From GCA-001735895 sp964488685 (GTDB lineage: Bacteria > Pseudomonadota > Gammaproteobacteria > GCA-001735895), in contig CAZAVY010000001.1 in the NCBI GenBank assembly GCA_964488685.1, forward strand, positions 1 to 64,000: a stretch of 64,000 nucleotides of DNA, written 5' to 3'. Position numbers and translations under genes: made by a program. The notes beneath the pieces were generated by a model. The model searched no databases. It saw only the letters and a list, made by a program, of their open reading frames with translations, and was not told where the DNA came from. Below, piece by piece: positions 50,532 through 59,340 of the stretch. Positions within the stretch are counted from its first letter, which is position 1; each line of letters starts with the position of its first letter.

Positions 50532-50834
50532 CGTTTCTGGCTAGTCAACTAATGGATCTCCCCTCAGCTACCCTGAAAATATTTGATTGAAGCTTTTATA
50601 TGCATCCAAAGGCTACCTCGGGTGTGAGCTCGCAAAAGGCGGCAAGCACCGTTTGGAACATCCAGGTAATCGCCTGGATCCCGAGACGTCGGACTGCAGC
50701 ATCCATGCCTCGCTACGCTTTTGTGAGCTTACCCCCGAGGCAGCCACTCATCGTGGCGGGAAATTTCTAATTTCCTTCGCGCGCATTTTATATCGGATCG
50801 CAGTGGGACTTTTGCGGAAGTTGGGGCAGGTTTT
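50532..50834. other. Gap without a gene, containing an inverted-repeat element
   Basis: No reading frame in this stretch looks coding. Most of it is the 135-bp inverted-repeat element at 50611-50745. Confidence 0.6.
50611..50745. repeat. 135-bp element with 28-bp imperfect inverted ends
   Basis: The left end GGCTACCTCGGGTGTGAGCT plus CGCAAAAG (50611-50638) pairs with 50718-50745 with only four mismatches. The interior contains a smaller inverted repeat (ATCCAGG/CCTGGAT). No target-site duplication is obvious. It resembles a MITE or a large structured RNA. Confidence 0.75.
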
Positions 50835-51377
50835 CTAGCTTTGATGTGCCACAACCTGTCTGGCATCATCTACCAGCGGGTGATTCGGGTTTTCGTCGAC
50901 GAATTGCTGCATTGCCGCCTGCGATCGCTCGGTCTGCCCAAGACCTGCCAGGCAAAGACCTTTGCCAAACAATGCGTTGGGGCGCAAATTACTTTGTCCA
51001 TACTCGTTTAAAAAGCTTTCGAAGGCTTCAACCGCAGCTTCCAGTTCACCCCGGTCCATTTTTATTTGCGCCAGGCTAAACATTTCGAGTTCGGCTTGAA
51101 ATGCCTCATCCCGGGTCAAATCATCCTTCCAGTAAGGTTTAAGCAGGGTGTCGGTCGTTTCTGCACCGCGAATTCCGGCGGTATAAACCGTTTGTGACCG
51201 GGCCGATTCCTTTTGAGTCGGGTTCAGGGACTTGAGACGCGCCCAAACCGTTTTGAACAAACCCGTAAAAATGCTATGCGACGATGTTTCAACAATAGTC
51301 GATGTCCCCTGTGCATTGACCGGCTGCGTTAACATCAGGCTGGCGGAACAACAGATGACCAGCAGTAATTTTTTCAT
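50835..51377 (-). CDS. Secreted TPR-type protein
   Basis: A signal peptide (about 1-22, ending NAQG) precedes a 180-residue protein. A tetratricopeptide-type unit fills about residues 95-175 (AELEMFSLAQIKMDRGELEA, FESFLNEYG, NALFGKGLCLAGLG), like the outer-membrane assembly factor YbgF. A TAGIRGAET block before it is unrecognised. It starts 12 bases downstream of the giant protein gene and is probably co-expressed and possibly its partner. Confidence 0.78.
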   Translation of the reverse strand: MKKLLLVICCSASLMLTQPVNAQGTSTIVETSSHSIFTGLFKTVWARLKSLNPTQKESARSQTVYTAGIRGAETTDTLLKPYWKDDLTRDEAFQAELEMFSLAQIKMDRGELEAAVEAFESFLNEYGQSNLRPNALFGKGLCLAGLGQTERSQAAMQQFVDENPNHPLVDDARQVVAHQS

Positions 51378-51389
51378 AATCCGACCCTC

Positions 51390-54300
51390 TTATTGACTCA
51401 ACAGTTTACTATAGGCGTCATATTCGTCTTTTAAACCGGCATCCAGTTTCAACGCCCGCTGGTAACTGCTTCTCGCTTTATTCAGTTCTCCAGCTTTGTA
51501 GTGCGCCATCGACAGATTTACCCAGATCCCGCCATCTTCAATATCCAACTCGGTTGCACGAGCGTAATTCTCGATGGCTTTTACGTAGTCGTGCTGCAAA
51601 AAGTACAGGTTACCCTGGTTGGTCTTAACCGCGCTATTGGCTGGCGCCATTTCATTCAGTGATTCAAAAGCTATTTCAGCATCTTCATATAACCCATAAC
51701 GCGCGTAGAGAATAGCGATTTGTAGCCGAGCGGCTACATTTTCCGGATTACTGGTAACCATGGTTTGATATGGCAGTACCAGCCGATAGATACTTTTTTC
51801 CAGCAATAGACTGCGCGCCTGCCTGACCAGGCTTTCGGTACGTTGTTTATCCGGCAGCTCGATCGAGTAGTTGGCTTTGCGCAGCGTCACCGGCTGATAT
51901 CGTTGCCAGGCCTTGTTCAGATTGATAATACCGAGCTCGTTCGCCGCCAATGCGGTCTGGTACTTGCGTGCCCCTTCGGCCCAGGCTTCGTTAAAGTTGG
52001 TATTAACCATGGTTGCTTCCAGCGGTATCCAGACATTTCCATCATTGATTGCGAGCAGACTTCCATCCTGGCTGATTAAATCCGCTTCATTTTCGGATAG
52101 CCCGGTATCAAACATCAGGAACAAATGCCCCGGAATTTCGATGAAAGCCGTCCTGATACCAAGGTTTTCGAGACCCGCACTGATCAGGACTGACAAGTCG
52201 TCGCAATCTCCACTTTTAAGGCGCAGGGTTTCCCGCGGGAACTGCACGTAGTCGATCTGGTCATCTCGTAATTCGGTGAACGGTGTATTGGGATCAATGA
52301 TGTAGTTGGTACCGGATGCCGTCAGGCTACTGAAATAAGCCATCGCAGCTACCAGTTTCTCGTTTAACGGGCCTGGATCCGGCTGATAGGCATTGACCAC
52401 CTGGCGAACATAATCTCTGAGCGTATCGTCTTTCGGCGTTACAAACGAACCGATCATTTCAGCATCGCTCCATACGATTGCGTTTTTGCCATAAATCGTC
52501 ATCGGTTGGGTCAAGCTGATATCGTCTTTCTGGCCATCACGCAAAAAACTCAATTTAACCTCGACCTGCACTCCGGTATCTTCGTCAACCTCAAGAATTT
52601 TGTTGTTGAAGGTTGCCTTGATCGGGATTTCCAGGGTCTCGCCGCCCTTGATCATTGCAATGTCTACCGACGACGGAAAGTCCATGAATTCCTTGATCTG
52701 AAACGAGAGTTTCAGGTTACCGTATTCGATGGCGCTGACATTCTCCAGTTTAACGCTGCCAATCGGAGAGTTTTGATATCTTTTATAGGCTGCGGAGAAA
52801 ACGGTTTGCAGGTTCAAATCTGAAAGCAGTAATTGCGGTGCATTGTTAACAAATTCAAGCGACTTTTTACGTTCGGCGAAGGCGACGTTCAAAATTGCCC
52901 GATTCTGATCTGAAGGGTCGAGTTCCACTGCCTTTTCAAAAGCAACGATCGCATCGTCAAACAAACGGCGCTTGGTATAGAGGTTACCGAGCGCGACCTG
53001 AGGCTGTGCCCAGTTTGGGCGTATTCCAGAGGCTCGTTCCAGGTGTTCGCGTGAAGCGTCGAATAAATTTGCATCCTGGTATACTCTGCCGATCCGGTAT
53101 TGTAATTCCGGAGACGCCGAATCAATACTGATTGCGGTTTTTAGAAATTCGATTGCCGAACCGGTTTTGCCCTGTTGGTTATCGATATCCGCCTGTAATA
53201 CCAGCACTTCGATATCATCGGGTGAAATTCGCGCCGCGACTTCCGCGTTGATGGCAGCGCTGCGATAGTTGCGGGTTGCGAACAGACTGCGTGCATAGAG
53301 TTTACGTGCCTGCAAAGCCTGCGGATTCAAGGTGACCGCAGTCTCGAGATAGGCGTTAGCTTCCAGGTATTGCTGTTGTTCGAGTTCAATTTCACCCGCC
53401 AGAACGTATAATTCGTAAACTTCAGAATTGTTCTTGATTCCCCGTGCCAGGGCTTTTACCGCTTTCGGTTGCTGGTTAATTTCGCTATATGAGTGAGCCA
53501 GCGAAACCCAGATGTCGGCAACTGCCGGGTTGACCTTGCCCGCCCGGGTCAAACGAAGCACAGCCTCTTTGTGTTGGCCTTGCTTGGCTGCAATTTTACC
53601 CAGCAAATAGTATCCATCACCCTTGGTTTCCTTATCTCCGGACAATTTGACAGCGATTGACTTGGCCTCCGCGTCACGATCCAGATTGAGCAGGGTCCGT
53701 GCCTTGCCCACCGCGGCGATTCCCGATTCCGGCTGCGCCGCTAGCACTGCTTCGAAATGCTCCAGGGCGTCTTCATAGCTACCCATTTGGTAGACGTCCT
53801 GCGCAATTTTGAGTCGAATCTGATGATTGTCAGGATTGCTTTCGACAATTTCCTGGTATGCCAGCAATCCATCTTCGGCAAGCCCGGCTTCGATGTAGGC
53901 GCTCCCCAGGAGATAGCGTAACTCGATATTGTCTTTATGTTTGTCCAAGCCGTCTTCCGCGCAGCTTACCGCACCGATTGCATCGGCAAGTTCCAGACTC
54001 AAACGGGTGCAAATCAAATACGGCTCCACGTCGGCCGGATCCTGTTCCAGTACCTCGTCGATAAGCGCACGAGCATCGAGAAACAGCCCGAGTTCGAAAA
54101 AGGCCTGTACCTGGTAGCGCATAGCCTTGTTACGATAGCGCTCAAGCTGAGCCAGTTGCCGGTACTCACTGATTGCGCGCGTATAGTCCTTTTGCCGGTA
54201 CAAACTCATGCCGAGTAAATCTCGCGCGTCGGCATTATCAGGCGCAATCTTGAGCAGCCGATCAGCCAGCCTGGCGGCTTCGCCATACTGGCCTGCCTGG

Positions 54301-56366
54301 AAAAGCACGTTGACACTTTGAAAAAGATTTTCCCTGGGTGCCGACGGGTCTGCCCGAAAACCGTGCCCACTTACCGACACCACCCTGAACCAGGTAAAGC
54401 CCCCCGTGGCCTCAACCGACAGGGTCAGGTCTAATTCAAAACTGGTCGAAATTGTTTCATAGGGACCGTTTTCATGTTTGGCCGCCTGGATTTCGTATTT
54501 TTCGATCAACGGCGATTTACTACTGCTCCAGGCCAGATTTACGGCTTCCTGGTCAGCCGCAATTTTTAAACCGAAGGCGGCATCCGGGAATTCGAGCAGG
54601 TCAAAACGAAAACTTTTCTGCTGCCCGCTATCGTAAACATAGACGCTGTTTTTGGCCGAGGACAAAACCGACAGCGAAGTTGCTTTATCGAAGTAAACCT
54701 GGGTTCCATTGTTACCCTCCGCGCCAAAAGCCTTGTAGGGCTTCGAGTCTTTATAAATCTTGACCCAGTAGTCGTTATAATCGGAACTGGCCAGTACATA
54801 GAGCCGATCCTGCTTGTCGATGTCGAGGCTGTGAAAGCGAGTCACTTTATGTTGCGACTCATAATCAATACCGATAGCGCCTATGTTCTTGCGATCTTTA
54901 CTGATGATCTGAATCAAGCCTTTGTCACTCCCATCGGCGACATAGAGGTTCTGTTGGCTGTCGAGCGCGATCGGTCCCACTTCATAAAACAGTTGCTCGC
55001 CATCCTGCTTTTCGCGGATTTCCTCGAGGAACTGCCCATCGTCGGAAAAAATCTGGATTCGGTTATTACCCTTGTCCGAAACATAGTATTTCCCCTCGTG
55101 AATAAAGACGTCACCGGGGTTTTTGAATCCACCTGCCGAGCTGCCGTAACGGCCGATAGTGAATACATTTTCTCCGGCGTGGGTTAAGGCGTGGAGATTG
55201 TTTTTGTCGAGAACCGCAACCGTTTTAGCGCCGACATAAATTGCGCTGGGTTTTTCCGCGAATTCTGCAAATTTACCCTGTTCGCCGCCATCGGCATTCA
55301 GAATGACAACACCCTGATTTTTAGGCTTGATACACAGGGTTTGATCATCGATAAAGGCATACAGAGATTCACAGGTGGCCCCGATCTCCGCTGCAAATTC
55401 GAGTAAATCTGTTGCTACCGGAATTGCAAAACTGGTTTGGTCCAGTTGAAATACCTCGACCTTTTTGTTCTTGTTATCCAGAATCGCAATTTGCCCGCGG
55501 GCATTGACCGAAAGCTGGGTAATATCTCGATACTGTGCCCGGGATTGTCCCAGAATTCCGAACTGTGCCAACACTTTTCGATTGCGCCAGTCAAATATCG
55601 TGATCCGATTGCTGGCATCATCGCCAAGATACATATTGCCGTTCAAATCCGTGGTCATCGCGCTTAGTTCAGGTCTGCCACCAAAATATTCCTTCAACTG
55701 ACTTGAGGTAAAACGCTCGATCAATTCACCATGCAAATTATAAATTGAGAGGCGTGTGGATCCTTCCAGCACGTAAATATTTTCCTCTGAATCGATACTG
55801 ACATGGGTAGGACTCAGTAAACTTTTACCATCTGAATCTCCTTTGCCGAAACTGAACAGATACAATCCCTGATGGTTAAACACGGTAATCTGCTTGTTTT
55901 TGACATCGCCGACATAAATATTATTATTGATTGAAACCGCTACCGGGCCCGGTTTTTTCAATTCCCCGGCCGAACTACCGGACTGAGAAAACAGATGGCT
56001 AAGCTTGAGATCCGGCCCCAGCACGCCTACCTTACCCGAACCCTGATTGACGACAACGAGGCTGCCGTCCGCTAGAATATCGACCCCGCCCAGATCCGGA
56101 TTTTTGAAAACCGATGGCGACAGGCTGGTCGCTTCGATTTTTCCGTCTGTTATTGTCAGCAAGGTTCCTTTTTCTTCACTGGTAACATATACCACACCGT
56201 CATCGGTGATTTTTATCCCGTTAGCATCTTTCATTACCCGGGCCTGATCCTTGGCTTCGATAAAATGCAAAATTTCGAGGGCTGAGGCCGGGCCGACAAA
56301 AGCGTTTAGCAACACAGTGGATACGAATGCGAAAATCCTTGCGAAATACCTGGGTTGTAGCTTCAT
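51390..56366 (-). CDS. Giant periplasmic protein: beta-propeller, TPR arrays and transglutaminase-like domain
   Basis: I start at ATG 56366 because GAGGAGC lies just upstream; a frame 30 bases longer is open. The 1658-residue product has a signal peptide (about 1-30), a six-bladed NHL-type propeller (about 30-590), a fibronectin-like domain (about 600-685), a long TPR array (about 690-1175), a beta-sandwich region (about 1180-1340), a transglutaminase-like domain (about 1350-1500) and a further TPR array at the end. The transglutaminase core has Cys1388 in SGDCDDLSVL, His1414 in PGHLFLMF and an acidic residue at Glu1450. The activity (amide cleavage or cross-linking) is unknown. It lies directly downstream of lpxA where lpxB is often found. 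Confidence 0.85.
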   Translation of the reverse strand: MKLQPRYFARIFAFVSTVLLNAFVGPASALEILHFIEAKDQARVMKDANGIKITDDGVVYVTSEEKGTLLTITDGKIEATSLSPSVFKNPDLGGVDILADGSLVVVNQGSGKVGVLGPDLKLSHLFSQSGSSAGELKKPGPVAVSINNNIYVGDVKNKQITVFNHQGLYLFSFGKGDSDGKSLLSPTHVSIDSEENIYVLEGSTRLSIYNLHGELIERFTSSQLKEYFGGRPELSAMTTDLNGNMYLGDDASNRITIFDWRNRKVLAQFGILGQSRAQYRDITQLSVNARGQIAILDNKNKKVEVFQLDQTSFAIPVATDLLEFAAEIGATCESLYAFIDDQTLCIKPKNQGVVILNADGGEQGKFAEFAEKPSAIYVGAKTVAVLDKNNLHALTHAGENVFTIGRYGSSAGGFKNPGDVFIHEGKYYVSDKGNNRIQIFSDDGQFLEEIREKQDGEQLFYEVGPIALDSQQNLYVADGSDKGLIQIISKDRKNIGAIGIDYESQHKVTRFHSLDIDKQDRLYVLASSDYNDYWVKIYKDSKPYKAFGAEGNNGTQVYFDKATSLSVLSSAKNSVYVYDSGQQKSFRFDLLEFPDAAFGLKIAADQEAVNLAWSSSKSPLIEKYEIQAAKHENGPYETISTSFELDLTLSVEATGGFTWFRVVSVSGHGFRADPSAPRENLFQSVNVLFQAGQYGEAARLADRLLKIAPDNADARDLLGMSLYRQKDYTRAISEYRQLAQLERYRNKAMRYQVQAFFELGLFLDARALIDEVLEQDPADVEPYLICTRLSLELADAIGAVSCAEDGLDKHKDNIELRYLLGSAYIEAGLAEDGLLAYQEIVESNPDNHQIRLKIAQDVYQMGSYEDALEHFEAVLAAQPESGIAAVGKARTLLNLDRDAEAKSIAVKLSGDKETKGDGYYLLGKIAAKQGQHKEAVLRLTRAGKVNPAVADIWVSLAHSYSEINQQPKAVKALARGIKNNSEVYELYVLAGEIELEQQQYLEANAYLETAVTLNPQALQARKLYARSLFATRNYRSAAINAEVAARISPDDIEVLVLQADIDNQQGKTGSAIEFLKTAISIDSASPELQYRIGRVYQDANLFDASREHLERASGIRPNWAQPQVALGNLYTKRRLFDDAIVAFEKAVELDPSDQNRAILNVAFAERKKSLEFVNNAPQLLLSDLNLQTVFSAAYKRYQNSPIGSVKLENVSAIEYGNLKLSFQIKEFMDFPSSVDIAMIKGGETLEIPIKATFNNKILEVDEDTGVQVEVKLSFLRDGQKDDISLTQPMTIYGKNAIVWSDAEMIGSFVTPKDDTLRDYVRQVVNAYQPDPGPLNEKLVAAMAYFSSLTASGTNYIIDPNTPFTELRDDQIDYVQFPRETLRLKSGDCDDLSVLISAGLENLGIRTAFIEIPGHLFLMFDTGLSENEADLISQDGSLLAINDGNVWIPLEATMVNTNFNEAWAEGARKYQTALAANELGIINLNKAWQRYQPVTLRKANYSIELPDKQRTESLVRQARSLLLEKSIYRLVLPYQTMVTSNPENVAARLQIAILYARYGLYEDAEIAFESLNEMAPANSAVKTNQGNLYFLQHDYVKAIENYARATELDIEDGGIWVNLSMAHYKAGELNKARSSYQRALKLDAGLKDEYDAYSKLLSQ

Positions 56367-56432
56367 GATAGTGCTCCTCGATTTATTGCAAGGCAAGGCG
56401 TAGTCTCAGCGACTATTGACCCGGAGACCTTG

Positions 56433-57203
56433 CTAACTGGCAATCCCTCTTTTACTGTTTTTGACGAAACTGACGAATTCCTCGACTTCGGGATATTTAT
56501 CACACAAAGGTTTCAGATGTTCGAATGCGTCCTGCTCCGATCCTCTGGACTTTAATAGCTTACGAAACGACTTATGTAAAGCTTGTATCATATCCGGGGC
56601 GAATCCGTTGCGTTTGAGGCCCTCTTTATTGATACCGATCACCCTGGCTCGATTTCCGGCAGCGATGGAAAATGGTGGAATATCCCGGGTAACGACCGAG
56701 CCGAGACCACAAAAAGCCCTGGCACCAATTTGAGTAAACTGATGTACCGAGGTAAAACCGCCCAGAGTTGCGTAGTCACCAACCTCAACATGTCCCGATA
56801 ATGAGGCGGCATTTGCAAATACACACTGATCACCCACAACACAGTCATGCGCGACATGACTATAGGCCATAAAAAGGTTATCGTTACCGATCACAGTTTT
56901 CCCATTGCCATAATCGGTTCCCCGATTCAAGGTTACGTACTCCCGGATGACGTTCCGATCCCCGATCTCCAGGCTGGTCGGTTCACCCTGGTATTTTTTA
57001 TCCTGTGGCGCTTCGCCAATCGAAGCAAACTGATAGATTCGATTGTCGCGACCAATTTTACAAGGGCCCATAATTACAATGTGAGGACCTATCACGGTTC
57101 CCGACCCAACCTCCACACCGGCCCCTATTACGGTGTACGGACCGATCTCGACATCATCCGCTATGTGTGCACCGACATCGACTATAACCGTCTTATGTAT
57201 CAT
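56433..57203 (-). CDS. lpxA: UDP-N-acetylglucosamine acyltransferase
   Basis: LpxA transfers a 3-hydroxyacyl group to UDP-GlcNAc, the first step of lipid A synthesis. The left-handed parallel beta-helix is visible as hexapeptide repeats from IGPYTVIGAGVEVGSGTVIG onward. HVAHDC-type and LGSVVTRDIPPFSIAAGN blocks follow. The start at 57203 overlaps the fabZ stop by four bases (ATGA), so they are co-translated. Length is 256, usual for the family. Confidence 0.97.
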   Translation of the reverse strand: MIHKTVIVDVGAHIADDVEIGPYTVIGAGVEVGSGTVIGPHIVIMGPCKIGRDNRIYQFASIGEAPQDKKYQGEPTSLEIGDRNVIREYVTLNRGTDYGNGKTVIGNDNLFMAYSHVAHDCVVGDQCVFANAASLSGHVEVGDYATLGGFTSVHQFTQIGARAFCGLGSVVTRDIPPFSIAAGNRARVIGINKEGLKRNGFAPDMIQALHKSFRKLLKSRGSEQDAFEHLKPLCDKYPEVEEFVSFVKNSKRGIAS

Positions 57204-57643
57204 TGACGACGATCCTGGGACGAACACATCATTTCAGCTTCGGCAACCACTTCGTCGTCTACCAGGGCTTCGCACTTATACATGCCGATACCGCGCATAC
57301 TGCGTTTTAGAGCAATTTTGAGAATTAACTGGTCGCCTGGAACAACCTGTCCTCTGAATCGGACTTTATCGATACCGACCAGCATATAGAGCTGGGACTT
57401 GTGCGCTTCACCCATTGCAGTAAATGCCAGTAGCCCGGTGGCCTGCGCCATCGCCTCCAGGATCAATACACCGGGCATGACCGGATGGCTGGAGAAATGG
57501 CCCTGGAAAAAAGGTTCGTTAATGGTGACGTTTTTAAGCGCCGTAAGGCTTTCCCCCGGCATGTGCGCTACTACGCGATCAACGAGCAGAAAAGGGTAGC
57601 GATGAGGCAACAGTTCCATCACCTTGTTAATGTCAAATTCCAA
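57200..57643 (-). CDS. fabZ: 3-hydroxyacyl-[acyl-carrier-protein] dehydratase
   Basis: FabZ dehydrates 3-hydroxyacyl-ACP in fatty acid elongation and shares its substrate pool with LpxA and LpxD. The hot-dog fold holds the catalytic histidine in FFQGHFSSHPVMPGVLILEA (about residues 44-63). Length is 147. It follows lpxD by 35 bases and overlaps lpxA. Confidence 0.97.
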   Translation of the reverse strand: MEFDINKVMELLPHRYPFLLVDRVVAHMPGESLTALKNVTINEPFFQGHFSSHPVMPGVLILEAMAQATGLLAFTAMGEAHKSQLYMLVGIDKVRFRGQVVPGDQLILKIALKRSMRGIGMYKCEALVDDEVVAEAEMMCSSQDRRQ

Positions 57644-57678
57644 ATCAAAACCCCGGTCAGATTAATTAAAGTGTTAAA

Positions 57679-58749
57679 TCAACGCTTAATGCCCGAATTA
57701 TCGAGCCTGGCTATCGTCTGCGTGAGCTTGGCCAGCGATCTATCTTGCTTCGCTACCTTCTGCGCAAGTTTGTCCAGCGATTTATAGCGCGCGTTATTGC
57801 GATGCCAGAGTCTGTTTTCCAGTATCGGCGTACCGGATGAATAAACACCGGCCTGTCGAATGTCTTTTGTTACCAGAGTCATGGCGGTTATGGTTACCTT
57901 GTCCGCCACCTTCAAATGACCCAGCACTACCGCCGCTCCGGAAATTTTACAGTAGCATCCAATATTCGCGCTGCCGGCAATTCCAACACAGGCGGCAATC
58001 GCTGTGTGGGCGCCAATGCGCACATTGTGAGCAACCTGTATCTGATTATCGAGCTTACAACCACGCTCGATCAGGGTGTTGTCAAGAGCCCCTCTGTCGA
58101 CAGTCGTATTGGCACCAATTTCGACATCATCTTCGATTACGACACTGCCCAACTGAGGAATTTTGTGCCATTGCTGCTGATGCAGTGCAAGCCCGAAACC
58201 ATCGGCTCCGATGACCACGCCAGAGTGTAAAATGCAGCGATCTCCAACACTCACTGCATGCTCCAATACAACCCGACTGTGTAAATAACACTGTCGGCCG
58301 ACAGTCGATGACCTGCCAATCACTGTACCTGCATCAATAGTGGTGTCGTCGCCGATCTCCACATCGTCATCAATGACCACCAGCGCACCAATTCTTACGC
58401 CGTTGCCAATGCGGGCGCTATGCGCTATTTGCGCCGAAGAATGAATGATACTTTCAGCCTGCGGACTCGACTCCAGCCCAAGCGCCCTGATTGCGCCTGC
58501 AAAACTGTATTGCGGATTATCCGATAACAACAGTGCCTTATCACCTACCTCTGCGGCAATCTCCGCCGGCAGGATAACCGCGCTACATTGACTGGATGAG
58601 ATCTCGACCAGGTACTTTCGGTCTTGAACAAAACTCAGATCGCCGGCAAGCGCCGACTTTAACGATGCAACACCGTTGATATCCGTCTCGGAATCACCCC
58701 GGTACTGCAGTTGCAAGATCTCGGCCAGTTGCTTTAGTTTTAGGCTCAT
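57679..58749 (-). CDS. lpxD: UDP-3-O-acylglucosamine N-acyltransferase
   Basis: LpxD adds the second acyl chain to lipid A precursor. An N-terminal uridine-binding domain (about 1-100) is followed by a beta-helix of hexapeptide repeats (about 105-320). The catalytic histidine lies in VAHNVRIG-type repeats (QVAHNVRIGAHTAI). The C-terminal helix is present. Length is 356. It follows skp with a gap of 52 bases. Confidence 0.97.
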   Translation of the reverse strand: MSLKLKQLAEILQLQYRGDSETDINGVASLKSALAGDLSFVQDRKYLVEISSSQCSAVILPAEIAAEVGDKALLLSDNPQYSFAGAIRALGLESSPQAESIIHSSAQIAHSARIGNGVRIGALVVIDDDVEIGDDTTIDAGTVIGRSSTVGRQCYLHSRVVLEHAVSVGDRCILHSGVVIGADGFGLALHQQQWHKIPQLGSVVIEDDVEIGANTTVDRGALDNTLIERGCKLDNQIQVAHNVRIGAHTAIAACVGIAGSANIGCYCKISGAAVVLGHLKVADKVTITAMTLVTKDIRQAGVYSSGTPILENRLWHRNNARYKSLDKLAQKVAKQDRSLAKLTQTIARLDNSGIKR

Positions 58750-58801
58750 GATCTGTTACTGTCTTGTAAGTTAATGTATCGCTGGCAAGTGAGGGCGCTG
58801 G

Positions 58802-59335
58802 TTACTGTGCTTCTTCGCCCGAGTCCGACTGTCGTTTCAGCATTTCGATTGTCTCCGCGGTAATATCGATACGATCAGAGACATAACTGACCCCTTCGGT
58901 CAGAATCAGGTCAAACTCACCGTCATCGCCCTGCTTTTTCACAACGTTGGAAATCACATGCTGTAATTCTCGAATCTCTTCATTGCGACGCAAATTCTGA
59001 TCTTCGCGAAATTCCTGCTCGAGAAATTTTAACTGACTAACCTTTAGTCGGATTTCCCGTTCCAGTTTTCGGCGCAGGTTCAAATCCGACTTGCTATCCG
59101 AATTTAGCTGCTCCTCCAGCATGAGGATTTCCTGTCGCTTTGCTCTAAGCTGTGCTTCACGAGGTTCAAACTCGGCCTTGAGGCGCTCTTCTACCTTGCG
59201 TGCCTGCGGCGCTTCTTTCAACACTCGCGCGGTATTGACAAAGCCAATCTTGTAATCCGACTGCTGCGCCGATGCATTTTGAAATACCAACGCCAATAGC
59301 AGTATTAGAAATGAGCACTTAAATCTGTTCAACAT
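58802..59335 (-). CDS. skp: Periplasmic chaperone Skp/OmpH
   Basis: Skp escorts unfolded outer-membrane proteins through the periplasm to BamA. A signal peptide (about 1-23, ending ASAQ) precedes a mature chain of mostly charged coiled-coil (about 50-140), the trimer's tentacles. Length is 177. It is next to bamA on the same strand, as in most gammaproteobacteria. Confidence 0.94.
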   Translation of the reverse strand: MLNRFKCSFLILLLALVFQNASAQQSDYKIGFVNTARVLKEAPQARKVEERLKAEFEPREAQLRAKRQEILMLEEQLNSDSKSDLNLRRKLEREIRLKVSQLKFLEQEFREDQNLRRNEEIRELQHVISNVVKKQGDDGEFDLILTEGVSYVSDRIDITAETIEMLKRQSDSGEEAQ

Positions 59336-59340
59336 AATCT

